Origin: Serratia marcescens
Lineage (GTDB): Bacteria; Pseudomonadota; Gammaproteobacteria; Enterobacterales; Enterobacteriaceae
Assembly: GCF_001902635.1 (NCBI RefSeq)
Contig: NZ_MJAO01000001.1
Span: 124,001 to 188,000, forward strand
Reading direction: 5' to 3'
DNA: 64,000 nucleotides
The position numbers and the translations under genes are program-made. The notes under the pieces are model-generated. The model was not told the DNA's origin, did no database searches, and saw only the letters and a program-made list of their open reading frames with translations. Below, piece by piece: positions 49,597-58,130 of the stretch (its first letter is position 1; each line of letters opens with the position of its first letter).

Positions 49597-50321
49597 TCCT
49601 GTTCATCCTCTGCACCGTCAGGAGCATTATCAACCTGCTGATCCTCAGCCTCATTCTCATCATTCAGCGACAGGCTGTTTTCAACCGGCATCGCCTCACC
49701 GTCGCGAATCATGCGCAGCTGCGCTTCGCGCGGATCGTCGCCGCTGCGCACGTCGGCGCCGAAGCGGAACACCGCCTCGGTAATGCGGAACTTGCTGCTG
49801 TCATTGCCCATGAAGTAGACCATGCCGAGACGGCGCAGGCGGTTCAGCGAGGTGCGCACCTTTTCGTGCAGCTTCAGCCGATCGAGATCTGACCCGGTGG
49901 AGCGCTGGTTAACAAACTTCAGCAGCTTGTTCTCATCGGCCAGGCTCAGCAGCTCGTCGTACAACTCCTGATGGCTGAAAATGCCTTCATGCGCCAGGCG
50001 CTCGGGGCTGAGGTACAGGTAGCACAAGATTTTACCGACCATCATATCCAGCTCGGACAGCACCGAACGCGGGATCAGCGTGGTGGAGCGCGGGCGCAAA
50101 TAGAAGAAACCTTCCGGCGCCCGAATCAGCTCGACGCTGTAACGGTTGTAAAACTCTTCCAGCTCATCCTGGAAATCCATTAAAAAGGCGTGATTGTCCA
50201 GCTCATCGATACCGATGTGACGACCCGCGCGCAGTTGGCTGTCCAGCGCCGGGAACAGCGAGTTGGACAGCGCCTTGGCCAGCTTGACTGGCATTACTTG
50301 TTCAATATTTGTCGATGACAT
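49593..50321 (-). CDS. mukE: Chromosome partition protein MukE
   Basis: A 242-residue winged-helix (kite) subunit that bridges MukF and the MukB heads. The start at 50321 ([15 protein letters not shown]) matches known MukE and overlaps the mukF stop by 20 nt. The acidic C-terminal tail ([23 protein letters not shown] split by family-variable residues) is typical. It is the third gene of cmoM-mukF-mukE-mukB. Confidence 0.96.
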   Translation of the reverse strand: MSSTNIEQVMPVKLAKALSNSLFPALDSQLRAGRHIGIDELDNHAFLMDFQDELEEFYNRYSVELIRAPEGFFYLRPRSTTLIPRSVLSELDMMVGKILCYLYLSPERLAHEGIFSHQELYDELLSLADENKLLKFVNQRSTGSDLDRLKLHEKVRTSLNRLRRLGMVYFMGNDSSKFRITEAVFRFGADVRSGDDPREAQLRMIRDGEAMPVENSLSLNDENEAEDQQVDNAPDGAEDEQE

Positions 50322-51624
50322 GGGCCTGGACCTTGGCTCCGTAATCATTGATTGCCTGCCATTCCGCCGGCAACCCTGAGAAATCTGCTTCAGCCACACC
50401 GAGGCGCACCGCCTGGTCGACCACTAAACGTGCCACGTCAAAATGACGCGCACGCGGATATTGCGCCAGATAATCGCGCATCACCGCTGCAAGGTTGAGC
50501 GGCATCTGCTGTTCCTGGTACACCTTCAACGCCTGTTCGATCATCGCCGCCAGCTGTTCGCGAATTTCGCTGAACTCTTCGAACTCCAGATCCGGCGGCA
50601 GTTCCCCGGTCACTTCCTCACTGCGCAGCGCCAGTTCTTCGTCGCGCATGTCCAGCAGACGATCGGCATTGGCATGGGTCAGCGCCCACGGGTGGTCGAA
50701 ATAGGTTTGCACCGACTGGCGCAGGCGTTGGGCGAACACGCGGTTTTTATCCATATCGATCGCGGTACGGATAAATTTATGCACGTGGCGATCGTAGCCG
50801 ATCCACAGGTCGATCGCCTGCTGGCCCCAGCTGATGATGCGATCCAGCTTGCTCTGCAGATCGAACACCAGCTTGTCGACGAAGCCCAGCTCCACGTTGC
50901 CGAGGGTGGCGTCCTGGATGCGCAGCAGGTTGGCCTGCAGCTTGTCGCCCGCCGCATCCAGCGTATCCTGCAGTTCGCGCAGGGTGCCCGAGGTTTCCGA
51001 CAGCAGCATCTCACAGCTGGAGATCGCCGCTCGCCAGTCTTTGCTCAACAGCGCCGCGATGTCGCTTTTTACGCTCTGCTGCTGTTCGTCCATCACGCGT
51101 TGGGTCATGTCGATGCTGTCGAAAATTTCCGCCACCGAATATTTCAACGGTGCGAACACGTTGCGGTGCCAATGGAAATCGTCGCCGCCTTCATCGGCGG
51201 CGTCGGCGGCGCGCTTCAGTTCCTGCGCCACGATCGACAGCTGCATCGACAGACGCAGCGTGGAGAATTCGCGTTGGCGAATATAGTAATCGGTAATGCC
51301 GATGCCCAGCGGCGTCAGACGGTAAATCGCGTTGCCGTCCGCCAGTTCGCTGGTAAAGCGGTTCAACAGGCGCTGGCGCACCATGTCGTTGATCGCATTG
51401 TTGGCGCGTATCGCTACCGTTTCATGCGTCTGTTCAAAACCCTTGCTGACATGGCGAAATGCATCAACCAGCTCACCTTCGCTCATCTCGCCATCCAGTC
51501 GTTCGCCGTTCAGGGTGGCGATGGCGAGCAGAAATGCGAGACGCTCCGTAGGGAGCGAAATAGAGAAATCATTTTTCCGTGCCCAGGCGACCAGTTCGGG
51601 TACTGTCTGGGAAAATTCACTCAT
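50302..51624 (-). CDS. mukF: Kleisin MukF
   Basis: A 440-residue kleisin of the MukBEF condensin. An N-terminal winged-helix dimerisation domain (about residues 1-120), a helical middle region and a C-terminal winged helix that binds the MukB head are expected; [20 protein letters not shown] and [17 protein letters not shown] match the termini of known MukF. The start codon overlaps the cmoM stop by 4 nt. Confidence 0.97.
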   Translation of the reverse strand: MSEFSQTVPELVAWARKNDFSISLPTERLAFLLAIATLNGERLDGEMSEGELVDAFRHVSKGFEQTHETVAIRANNAINDMVRQRLLNRFTSELADGNAIYRLTPLGIGITDYYIRQREFSTLRLSMQLSIVAQELKRAADAADEGGDDFHWHRNVFAPLKYSVAEIFDSIDMTQRVMDEQQQSVKSDIAALLSKDWRAAISSCEMLLSETSGTLRELQDTLDAAGDKLQANLLRIQDATLGNVELGFVDKLVFDLQSKLDRIISWGQQAIDLWIGYDRHVHKFIRTAIDMDKNRVFAQRLRQSVQTYFDHPWALTHANADRLLDMRDEELALRSEEVTGELPPDLEFEEFSEIREQLAAMIEQALKVYQEQQMPLNLAAVMRDYLAQYPRARHFDVARLVVDQAVRLGVAEADFSGLPAEWQAINDYGAKVQAHVIDKY

Positions 51625-52406
51625 AGTTCGTCCTTCAGGTTTGGTTTATGCGCCATGACGTGAATATAGCGCCCCAAACTCACGTACGGCTCCTGCCGGC
51701 AATAGTGCTGTTCAAGCGCCAGTAACTCTTCAAATTTTTGTGTTTGCAGCTGTCTGCTCTGCAGATAATCGTGGAACACCCGCACGCCGGTTTTACCGAC
51801 GATGCGCATGCCCAGCTGTTCCAGCCAACCGTAGACCTGCAGCGGATCGTGTGGGTATTGTGGCGACAGCGAACGCTTGCGGCGCCGCCTGACCTCGGGA
51901 TCCACCAGTTGGAAGTTACCCAACACCACGTTGCGCATCAAGAGGCCGTTGGCGTTGAAGAACATCAGCGACAGCGCGCCGCCCGGCGTCAGGCAGTCGT
52001 ACAACGCCTGTAGCGCCGCTTCGGGTTCGGCGATCCATTCAAGCACTGCATGAAACAATATCAGATCAACCGGCTGTTCCAAATGTTGAGCGATATCCTG
52101 CGCAGAACTTTGTACGAATTGCATGTTCTGGCTCACACCTTTCTGTTCCGCCAGCTGCGCGGCGCGCTGGATCATCTCACCAGAAAGATCGCACAACAAC
52201 ACCTGATGTCCTAATTCTGCCAGCTGGCAGGCCATATGGCCTTCACCGCCCCCGGCGTCGAGGATACGCAGCGGCCGCTGCGGCAACTGCGCCAACAGCC
52301 CGGTCAGATCCTGCCAAACCACCGCCTGGCGGATTTTCCCTTTAGTGGTGCCGTAAATATTACGCGCAAATTTTTCAGCAATATCGTCAAAATTGCGATC
52401 CTGCAT
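51621..52406 (-). CDS. cmoM: tRNA 5-carboxymethoxyuridine methyltransferase CmoM
   Basis: A 261-residue class I SAM methyltransferase (formerly SmtA) that methylates cmo5U34 to mcmo5U in tRNA. The SAM-binding motif I is [19 protein letters not shown], with acidic motif [10 protein letters not shown]. The start at 52406 ([19 protein letters not shown]) follows homologues. It is the first gene before mukF, as in E. coli. Confidence 0.94.
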   Translation of the reverse strand: MQDRNFDDIAEKFARNIYGTTKGKIRQAVVWQDLTGLLAQLPQRPLRILDAGGGEGHMACQLAELGHQVLLCDLSGEMIQRAAQLAEQKGVSQNMQFVQSSAQDIAQHLEQPVDLILFHAVLEWIAEPEAALQALYDCLTPGGALSLMFFNANGLLMRNVVLGNFQLVDPEVRRRRKRSLSPQYPHDPLQVYGWLEQLGMRIVGKTGVRVFHDYLQSRQLQTQKFEELLALEQHYCRQEPYVSLGRYIHVMAHKPNLKDEL

Positions 52407-52558
52407 GGACAACGGCTCCGCTGATCTCATTCTTATCGGCGGCAAAGCGCACGCCCATTCAAACCTGCTATTTTGGCACAGACTGGCTTAGAATGTATCT
52501 TCTTGCGGCCTGTTTATGCCTGGATGCCGCTTTTTCACCCAAAAGGATCTGATTTTCG

Positions 52559-53332
52559 ATGCTGTTCAACCTGAAAAAGTTCTTCGGCGCCCTGCTGATG
52601 CCGCTGCCGCTGTTGATGCTGCTGATGGGGCTGGCGCTGCTGCTGCTGTGGTTTACCCGCTGGCAAAAAAGCGGTAAGGCGATTTTCACGCTGAGCTGGC
52701 TGTTTTTACTGCTTTTCAGCCTGCAGCCGGTGGCCGATCGGCTACTGCGGCCGATCGAAGCCGAATACCAGACTTATCGCGGCAACGATCCGGTCAGCTA
52801 CATCGTGGTGTTGGGTGGGGGCTATACCTATAACCCCGACTGGGCGCCCAGCTCGAACCTGCTCGGCAACAGCCTGCCGCGGGTGACGGAAGGCGTGCGG
52901 CTCTACCTCGCGCACCCCGGTGCCAGGATGGTGTTTACCGGCGCGTCCGGCGGGCGTATGCAAAGCAACGCCGCCACTGCGGCGCTGGTGGCCGAAAGCC
53001 TGGGCGTGCCGCGCAGCGATATGGTGATCCTGGGGGAACCGCGCGATACCGAGCAAGAAGCCGCTCAGGTGGCGAAGCTGGTCGGCGAGCAACCGTTCAT
53101 TCTGGTGACCTCCGCCAACCATCTGCCGCGCGCCATGCGCTTCTTCGAGGCCAAAGGCCTGCATCCGATCCCGGCGCCGGCCAATCAGCTGGCGATCGAC
53201 TCGCCGCTGAACATTTGGGCGCGCACCATGCCGTCGTCGATGTTCCTCGGCCATACCGAACGCGCCTGGTATGAAACGCTGGGCAGCCTGTGGCAATGGC
53301 TGAAAGGCGCGGATCGCGCTGGCGCCGAGTAG
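52559..53332 (+). CDS. elyC: Envelope biogenesis factor ElyC
   Basis: A 257-residue inner-membrane protein with two N-terminal helices (about residues 10-32 and 38-60) and a DUF218 domain: YIVVLGGGYTYNPDW, VFTGASGGRMQSNAATAA and TSANHLPRAMRFF. E. coli ElyC supports peptidoglycan synthesis at low temperature, possibly through the undecaprenyl-phosphate lipid carrier. It is divergent from cmoM and convergent with ycbJ. Confidence 0.94.
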   Translation: MLFNLKKFFGALLMPLPLLMLLMGLALLLLWFTRWQKSGKAIFTLSWLFLLLFSLQPVADRLLRPIEAEYQTYRGNDPVSYIVVLGGGYTYNPDWAPSSNLLGNSLPRVTEGVRLYLAHPGARMVFTGASGGRMQSNAATAALVAESLGVPRSDMVILGEPRDTEQEAAQVAKLVGEQPFILVTSANHLPRAMRFFEAKGLHPIPAPANQLAIDSPLNIWARTMPSSMFLGHTERAWYETLGSLWQWLKGADRAGAE

Positions 53333-53339
53333 GCCCCGT

Positions 53340-54236
53340 TCAACCGGCCAGCCAGGGCAGCAGCTGTTGCGACGCATAGTCGAACGGCCGCCGCTCCAGC
53401 TTGCCGGTATGGATCAACCGCCCTACCGCTTCCCACACCACGTACAGCCAGCGCCGCGCCAGGAAAGAGTCGGCGACCGGTGCCCGCTGCAGATAGCTGA
53501 ACAACAGCTGGCTGGGCATACCCGCTTCGCAGAGGCGGAACAGATCGTATTCGCGCGGCGCCCACAGCACCACACCGGGATTGAGCATCGCCAACAGCTG
53601 ATCGCTTTTGGGATCTTTCAGCATGCTGCGCAGCGACAGGTTGCCGTGCACCAGGACGCAGGGATCGTCGAAACCGACGAAGAAATGCGTCAGCGCTTCG
53701 CGCGTGCGGTACAGCAAGCGCCGGTCCGCCATCGTCAACTGCGGTGTATTGAGATTGACCACCGTCGCCCACAGCACCTCGACCCGCTGTTGATACCAGC
53801 AAAACCAGTCGTTCTCCTGCGTGCTGTCAACGCTGCCGACGCTGCCGTGACTGTCGATGCGGTGCCAGACCAATACCCCGTCGACGATCTGCTCCATCAA
53901 CATGTTCCAACGGTCCGGCGAACGCGTCGGCGCTTCGGCCGACACGCCGCGCAGGCGCTCGATCAGCAGAATTTCCTTATACGGCGCCTGGTGGGTACAT
54001 ACCACGCCGTACACCGTAGGCAGACGAATATCCCCGTCGCGCGCCAGCATCGACAGCTTGTAAGCTTCCTGCTGGGCGATGCCCTGGCAGATAAAGCTTT
54101 TCGCCATCAGCGGGATGGCGTTGCCCTGCCGATCATACAGCGAATACAGATGCGCATAAGGCTGCTCGCTCACCCGTTCCAGCCGGCTGATGGGCTCACC
54201 CAGCACGATGCTCAGTTCGGCGCGTAACTGCTCCAT
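53340..54236 (-). CDS. ycbJ: YcbJ, aminoglycoside phosphotransferase-fold protein (possible pseudokinase)
   Basis: A 298-residue protein with an APH/kinase-like fold. Lys46 and Glu57 fit the ATP-binding Lys/Glu pair, but the catalytic HGD motif reads HGN (197-199), the metal-binding Asn position four residues on is Ser, and the DFG-equivalent Asp reads Asn219 (LAMLNPG). This suggests loss of catalysis. YcbJ is conserved next to elyC in enterobacteria and its function is unknown. Confidence 0.88.
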   Translation of the reverse strand: MEQLRAELSIVLGEPISRLERVSEQPYAHLYSLYDRQGNAIPLMAKSFICQGIAQQEAYKLSMLARDGDIRLPTVYGVVCTHQAPYKEILLIERLRGVSAEAPTRSPDRWNMLMEQIVDGVLVWHRIDSHGSVGSVDSTQENDWFCWYQQRVEVLWATVVNLNTPQLTMADRRLLYRTREALTHFFVGFDDPCVLVHGNLSLRSMLKDPKSDQLLAMLNPGVVLWAPREYDLFRLCEAGMPSQLLFSYLQRAPVADSFLARRWLYVVWEAVGRLIHTGKLERRPFDYASQQLLPWLAG

Positions 54237-54348
54237 AAGGCATTCACCTCAGGCTAGTAAGGGGGAATGCGTAACATCATCGAACGGTGAGCGGAAAAAT
54301 TCTTCAACGCAGATCAACAAAACGGGGATCAAAGTGAGGGGGGGGCAT

Positions 54349-54376
54349 CGTCGGCGCGTTGCGCGGCGCGCCGACG
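54349..54376 (-). terminator. Hairpin downstream of kdsB
   Basis: CGTCGGCGCG / CGCGCCGACG is a perfect 10-bp stem 10 nt after the kdsB stop, followed on the minus strand by a C-run rather than T. Confidence 0.55.
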
Positions 54377-54385
54377 ACCTCAGGC

Positions 54386-55135
54386 TCAAGGTTTAATGCT
54401 GTCGCGCACGCGCTGGAGATCTTCCGGCGTATCGACCCCCACGCTCGGGATCGCTTTCGCGACCGCCACGTGGATTTTTTCACCGTACCACAGCACGCGC
54501 AGCTGTTCCAACAGCTCAATCTGCTCCAGTTGGCTCGGTGCCCAGCTGACGTAACGGCGGACGAAACCGGCGCGGTACGCGTAGATACCAATGTGGCGCA
54601 GCAGGCTGGCGCCGATGCTCTCTTTCGACGCGGCGAAACGCTCGCGATCCCACGGAATGGTGGCGCGTGAGAAATAGAGCGCATAGCCCTGCGCGTCCAT
54701 CACCACCTTCACCGCGTTAGGGTTGAAAGCCTCTTCGGCGCTCTCGATCGGTACCGCCAGCGTCGCCATGCCGGCCTGGCTGCCCGCCAGGTTCTCCGCC
54801 ACCTGCCGCACGATCACCGGCGGGATCAGTGGCTCGTCGCCCTGCACGTTAACGATGATCTGGTCGTCGGTAAAGCCGTAGTGCGCGATCACTTCCGCCA
54901 AACGTTCGGTGCCGGAATGGTGATCCGGGCTGGTCATACACACTTCGCCGCCGGCGGCTTCCACTGCTTTGGCGACTTCCGGGTGGTCGGTCGCTACAAT
55001 GACGCGGCTGGCGCCGGACTCACGGGCGCGCTCCATCACGTGCACCACCATCGGCTTGCCGTGAATATCGGCCAGCGGTTTGCCCGGCAGACGGGTTGAG
55101 GCGTAGCGTGCGGGAATAATGGCGATAAAACTCAT
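54386..55135 (-). CDS. kdsB: 3-deoxy-manno-octulosonate cytidylyltransferase
   Basis: A 249-residue enzyme that makes CMP-Kdo for lipopolysaccharide inner core. The nucleotidyltransferase signature [19 protein letters not shown] is at the N terminus; [12 protein letters not shown] and the Asp-rich [20 protein letters not shown] follow. It is translationally coupled to ycaR by a 4-nt overlap. Confidence 0.97.
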   Translation of the reverse strand: MSFIAIIPARYASTRLPGKPLADIHGKPMVVHVMERARESGASRVIVATDHPEVAKAVEAAGGEVCMTSPDHHSGTERLAEVIAHYGFTDDQIIVNVQGDEPLIPPVIVRQVAENLAGSQAGMATLAVPIESAEEAFNPNAVKVVMDAQGYALYFSRATIPWDRERFAASKESIGASLLRHIGIYAYRAGFVRRYVSWAPSQLEQIELLEQLRVLWYGEKIHVAVAKAIPSVGVDTPEDLQRVRDSIKP

Positions 55136-55314
55136 GCGTGTTTCTCATCCAGCGACAGCGCACGCGCTTCATTTTCCAACAACACCGGAATGCCGTCGCG
55201 CAGCGGGTAAGCCAGCCCGTCCGCTTTGCACACCAGCTCCTGGTTTTCTTTATTGAAGTAGAGTTTGCCGTTGCATACCGGGCAGGCAACGATTTCGAGT
55301 AAACGGTGGTCCAT
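55132..55314 (-). CDS. ycaR: YcaR, Trm112-family small protein
   Basis: A 60-residue protein of the Trm112/UPF0434 family with an N-terminal CPVCNGKL zinc-knuckle-like pair and the closing GIPVLL motif. Function is unknown; it is always near kdsB and lpxK. The start is the ATG at 55314 because homologues begin MDHRLLEI; an in-frame ATG at 55389 adds an unrelated leader. Confidence 0.93.
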   Translation of the reverse strand: MDHRLLEIVACPVCNGKLYFNKENQELVCKADGLAYPLRDGIPVLLENEARALSLDEKHA

Positions 55315-55387
55315 GCATCCTCCGCAAGGGGATAGGTCATCTGGGAAAGTGGGTGAGGATAGCATAACGCCCGGCCTCAGGTTAATC

Positions 55388-55410
55388 ATCGGCGGCGTCA
55401 GCCCGCCGAT
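55388..55410. terminator. Hairpin in the ycaQ-ycaR gap
   Basis: ATCGGCGG / CCGCCGAT is a perfect 8-bp stem with a 7-nt loop; on the plus strand ATTTCCTC follows. Confidence 0.4.
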
Positions 55411-55468
55411 ATTTCCTCACAACGCCGGCGCAACAGCTTGAACTGCGGCGCATCCCGGCGTAGAATTT

Positions 55469-55508
55469 TGTGATGAATGTCACACAAAATAACAATGTGT
55501 GATCACAC
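55469..55508. promoter_or_regulatory. CRP-type box and nested palindromes
   Basis: TGTGA tgaatg TCACA (55469-55484) is a perfect CRP core with N6 spacing. It overlaps TCACACA aaataacaa TGTGTGA (55480-55502), whose right arm is part of a 12-bp perfect palindrome GTGTGATCACAC (55497-55508). No obvious promoter is aligned with it, so the target is unknown. Confidence 0.5.
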
Positions 55509-55611
55509 GTCTGCAAAAAATCATCGCTCTGTTCGCTAACTTCAGCCACTGAGCCCCCTTTGTAACGAGCGGCGCTGAACTTCGTTTTACCCCCACCGAC
55601 GGCGTCGCTCG

Positions 55612-56838
55612 TTATCCCACTTCCCAGCCGGAACCCCATTCAGCGGCCAGCGCCGCTGGAATGTCGCCCAGTGCGACGCGTTGCGCGCCGTGCCATTTGG
55701 CGCTGCGCGCGATGGCTTGTCGGATATCCTGCGCCCGCTGTTTGCCGAAGCGCACCTGCGGCTCCGCATGGAAACTGATGATCTCGAACACGCCCTGGCG
55801 GCGGTGCGCCTTGGCGTCAATCCGCCCCACCAGCTCACCGCGATGCAGCACCGGCAACGTGAAATACCCGTAGCGACGTTTTTCTTTCGGCGTATAGCAC
55901 TCCAGCCGATAGTCGAAGTTGAACAACTCCAGCGCCCGGCGACGATCCCAAACCACCGGATCAAACGGTGATAGCAGGCTGGTGACTGTCGATTTGAGTT
56001 TGCCCAGCTCCGCCAACGGCAGCAGTTCCGCCAGTGATTCATGCACATAGAACTGCCCTTCCAGCCCCTCTACCCGCACTGGCGTAATCTCCCCCTGCTC
56101 CTGCAGCTCTGCCAGCAAGGCTTTCGGCGCAATGCGTTTCAGCCGATAGTAATCCGCCAACCATTCGGCGCGGAATATGCCCAGATAGCGGCAGGTGCGG
56201 CGCAGCATCTGTCGGCGCGCCCGCTCCGCAGGCAGCGTATGACGCGCATCGTCCCAGGCCGGCAGCAGCCTTTCGGTCAGATCGTAAACCCGATGGAAGT
56301 TACGCCGTTCGGCCACCATCAACTTGCCTGCGGTAAACAGGATCTCCAAATGCCGCTTCTCCGGTTTCCAGTCCCACCACCCGCTGTTGCCCTTTTTCTC
56401 GGCGCTGAAATCGGCCGAGCGTACCGGCCCCCGCTGTTCAATGTGCCGCAACAGATCATCCATTGCCGTCTGGTGCTGCTGCACCCAATCGGCAGAGTAT
56501 TTCCACCCCATGTCATGAGGTGCCAACATGCGGTGGCGCAGCAGGCCAAAATCCTCAATCGGCAGAAAACAGGCTTCATGCGCCCAATACTCGAACAGTT
56601 TGCGGCCGGCCAGCGCCTGCTCCAACCATTCCGGCTGATAGGCTCCCAAGCGGCTGAACAGCACCAGATACGGGCTGCGGGCGACAACGCTAATGGTATC
56701 GATTTGTAACAGCCCCATGCGTTGGATCGCGCTCACCACGTCATCGGGCCGGGCCTGGTGTTTAAGCGGAGAAAGCAGCCCCTGGGCGGCAAGATGCAGC
56801 GCGCGAGCGGCGGCAAGGGAAATTATCGGGGTGGTCAT
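55612..56838 (-). CDS. ycaQ: YcaQ, winged-helix DNA glycosylase family
   Basis: A 408-residue HTH_42-superfamily protein. The catalytic QxD motif is Gln45-Ile46-Asp47 in RMGLLQIDTISVVARSPY. E. coli YcaQ unhooks interstrand DNA crosslinks as a monofunctional glycosylase, whereas the related AlkZ has QxQ. Conserved basic and aromatic residues (WAHEACFLP, VWDRRRALELFNFDY) line the DNA groove in relatives. In E. coli it follows lpxK; here about 2.7 kb is inserted. Confidence 0.9.
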   Translation of the reverse strand: MTTPIISLAAARALHLAAQGLLSPLKHQARPDDVVSAIQRMGLLQIDTISVVARSPYLVLFSRLGAYQPEWLEQALAGRKLFEYWAHEACFLPIEDFGLLRHRMLAPHDMGWKYSADWVQQHQTAMDDLLRHIEQRGPVRSADFSAEKKGNSGWWDWKPEKRHLEILFTAGKLMVAERRNFHRVYDLTERLLPAWDDARHTLPAERARRQMLRRTCRYLGIFRAEWLADYYRLKRIAPKALLAELQEQGEITPVRVEGLEGQFYVHESLAELLPLAELGKLKSTVTSLLSPFDPVVWDRRRALELFNFDYRLECYTPKEKRRYGYFTLPVLHRGELVGRIDAKAHRRQGVFEIISFHAEPQVRFGKQRAQDIRQAIARSAKWHGAQRVALGDIPAALAAEWGSGWEVG

Positions 56839-56951
56839 CCTGATATCCGTGGCGAGTAGACAGTGGCCTGATAATAGTGGATATCGAGGGATTTATCTTC
56901 GCCAGTGCTTGCGGGTGGCGGCACCGGCACTGGCGAGGAAGGAGGGTGCGA

Positions 56952-57173
56952 TCAGAACGCGATAACGTCTGCCGCGGACAGCCCATGCGAGCTGCGGTAG
57001 ATCGAGAACTCAACGTTCTGACCTTCGTTCAGCGACTTATTTTTGGTGTTGGCGATAGCGTTGCGATTGACATAGATTTCGTCGCTGCCATCTACCGGTG
57101 AAATAAAACCATAGCCTTCGGCCTGATTAAACCATTTCACGCGGCCCATTTTTAACACAGTATTTTTAAACAT
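56952..57173 (-). CDS. Divergent cold-shock-domain protein
   Basis: A 73-residue CSD protein with an 8-residue N-terminal extension before GRVKWFNQ. RNP1 reads EGYGFISP (19-26) and is acceptable, but RNP2, normally VFVHF, reads IYVNR (33-37), so the nucleic-acid-stacking His and Phe are lost. AAAGGA lies 8 nt before the ATG at 57173. RNA binding is probably altered. It lies 222 bp downstream of the cspE-like gene, beyond that gene's terminator. Confidence 0.85.
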   Translation of the reverse strand: MFKNTVLKMGRVKWFNQAEGYGFISPVDGSDEIYVNRNAIANTKNKSLNEGQNVEFSIYRSSHGLSAADVIAF

Positions 57174-57278
57174 AACTTATATCCTTTTACTTGAGCATCC
57201 TTGACAACGTCATTTTTTATATTGTCTGGACGCTACCAGCCCATCCTAAAGTTTTTCGTAACAAACCTCTCGTGAGCA

Positions 57279-57307
57279 AAAAAATAAAAAACCCGCACTA
57301 AGGCGGG
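57279..57307 (-). terminator. Terminator of the cspE-like gene
   Basis: On the minus strand, CCCGC cttagt GCGGG is followed by T6-A-T7, a strong Rho-independent terminator about 90 bp after the cspE-like stop. The plus-strand A-runs are at 57279-57291. Confidence 0.9.
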
Positions 57308-57395
57308 CTTGTTGAACTTAATATCTTCCGCATGACTCAGCGCTGAGGCGTTACCATGGTTGTATTAAGATCTTTTATACGCGTGACCTGTATTC

Positions 57396-57605
57396 TTACA
57401 GAGCAACTACGTTGGCGGCAGCCGGCCCGCGCGGGCTGTCCTGGATGGTGTACTCGACGCGCTGGCCTTCAGCCAGGGTCTTGAAACCGTCGGTCATGAT
57501 TGCGGAGAAGTGTACGAATACATCTTTGCCGCCGTCGTTCTGCTCAATGAAACCAAAACCTTTGCTTTCGTTGAACCACTTAACCTGACCAGTCTTCTTA
57601 GACAT
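57396..57605 (-). CDS. cspE: Cold-shock protein of the CspE/CspC type
   Basis: A 69-residue RNA chaperone of CspA-family type with both intact motifs: RNP1 KGFGFI (15-20) and RNP2 VFVHF (29-33), followed by [14 protein letters not shown] and [10 protein letters not shown]. The sequence is nearest to CspE/CspC, which are expressed at 37 degrees C and act as RNA chaperones and antiterminators. The symbol is by similarity; the chromosomal position differs from E. coli cspE. Confidence 0.9.
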   Translation of the reverse strand: MSKKTGQVKWFNESKGFGFIEQNDGGKDVFVHFSAIMTDGFKTLAEGQRVEYTIQDSPRGPAAANVVAL

Positions 57606-57688
57606 TACATTTACCTTTAAATATATTTACAAAACCTGCCATAAGAGGCAATTTGGGCCGTTTCAGAAACATTACTTATGGGAGGTAC

Positions 57689-57802
57689 TTAGAAGGTTCG
57701 TCTTTGAAGCGGAATCGGATGATAACGTTTTTGGAGGAACTGCTTAACTCTAAACTCGAACATAAATAGGTCTGGATTACAGGCCGACTTGCATTTACTC
57801 AT
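57689..57802 (-). CDS. Possible 37-codon small ORF upstream of cspE-like gene
   Basis: Reading MSKCKSACNPDLFMFEF and then a basic stretch (RVKQFLQKRY, LQRRTF). It starts inside the stop region of the 20-codon ORF just upstream (ATGAGTAA overlap) and has no Shine-Dalgarno sequence of its own. I do not recognise it; it may be a leader peptide or chance. Confidence 0.25.
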   Translation of the reverse strand: MSKCKSACNPDLFMFEFRVKQFLQKRYHPIPLQRRTF

Positions 57803-57857
57803 AAAAATGATGAATGCACAAGTGGTTTGTTGCATTAAATTTGCCTTTACGCTGCAT
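57795..57857 (-). CDS. Possible 20-codon leader peptide ORF
   Basis: An ORF of 20 codons starting MQRKGKF and ending in HHFYE, with GAGGA (57867-57871) 9 nt upstream of the ATG. Its stop overlaps the start of the next small ORF, an arrangement that would couple their translation. Not recognised; could be chance. Confidence 0.25.
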   Translation of the reverse strand: MQRKGKFNATNHLCIHHFYE

Positions 57858-58130
57858 TTATTTTTATCCTCATGAATATACATGAATTAATTTACCGTTC
57901 ATCACCGGTAATCCCCTGCGGCTCTCCCCTGGCCAGGGCGCCGCTCGCCCGTGAGTGCGCCGCAAATGAGAGCTAACGCATAAAACTCTAATATGCTTGG
58001 TGCGCCTATAACAAATCCCAAATCAGATGGCTAAACTTGAGGGGAAAACAAGGCAGACGGCTTTTTCGCCAGCACTTTTGCCGCTAAAAACACTATTTTT
58101 CAGATTATGCTGAATCAAGGAGCTATGCGC

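Larger units (their letters stand above)
57606..58130. other. cspE-like leader and divergent upstream region of the HglS-type gene
   Basis: This 525-bp stretch is A/T-rich next to cspE and has no long gene. The minus strand could carry two overlapping mini-ORFs (57795-57857, 20 codons with GAGGA 9 nt upstream; 57689-57802, 37 codons). The plus strand contains the ribosome-binding site AAGGAG (58117-58122) of the next gene. No clear CspA cold-box is visible. Confidence 0.5.

Noticed and set aside
47695-49641. 648-codon plus-strand ORF opposite mukB
   Set aside because: Same explanation: shadow of mukB caused by its codon bias.
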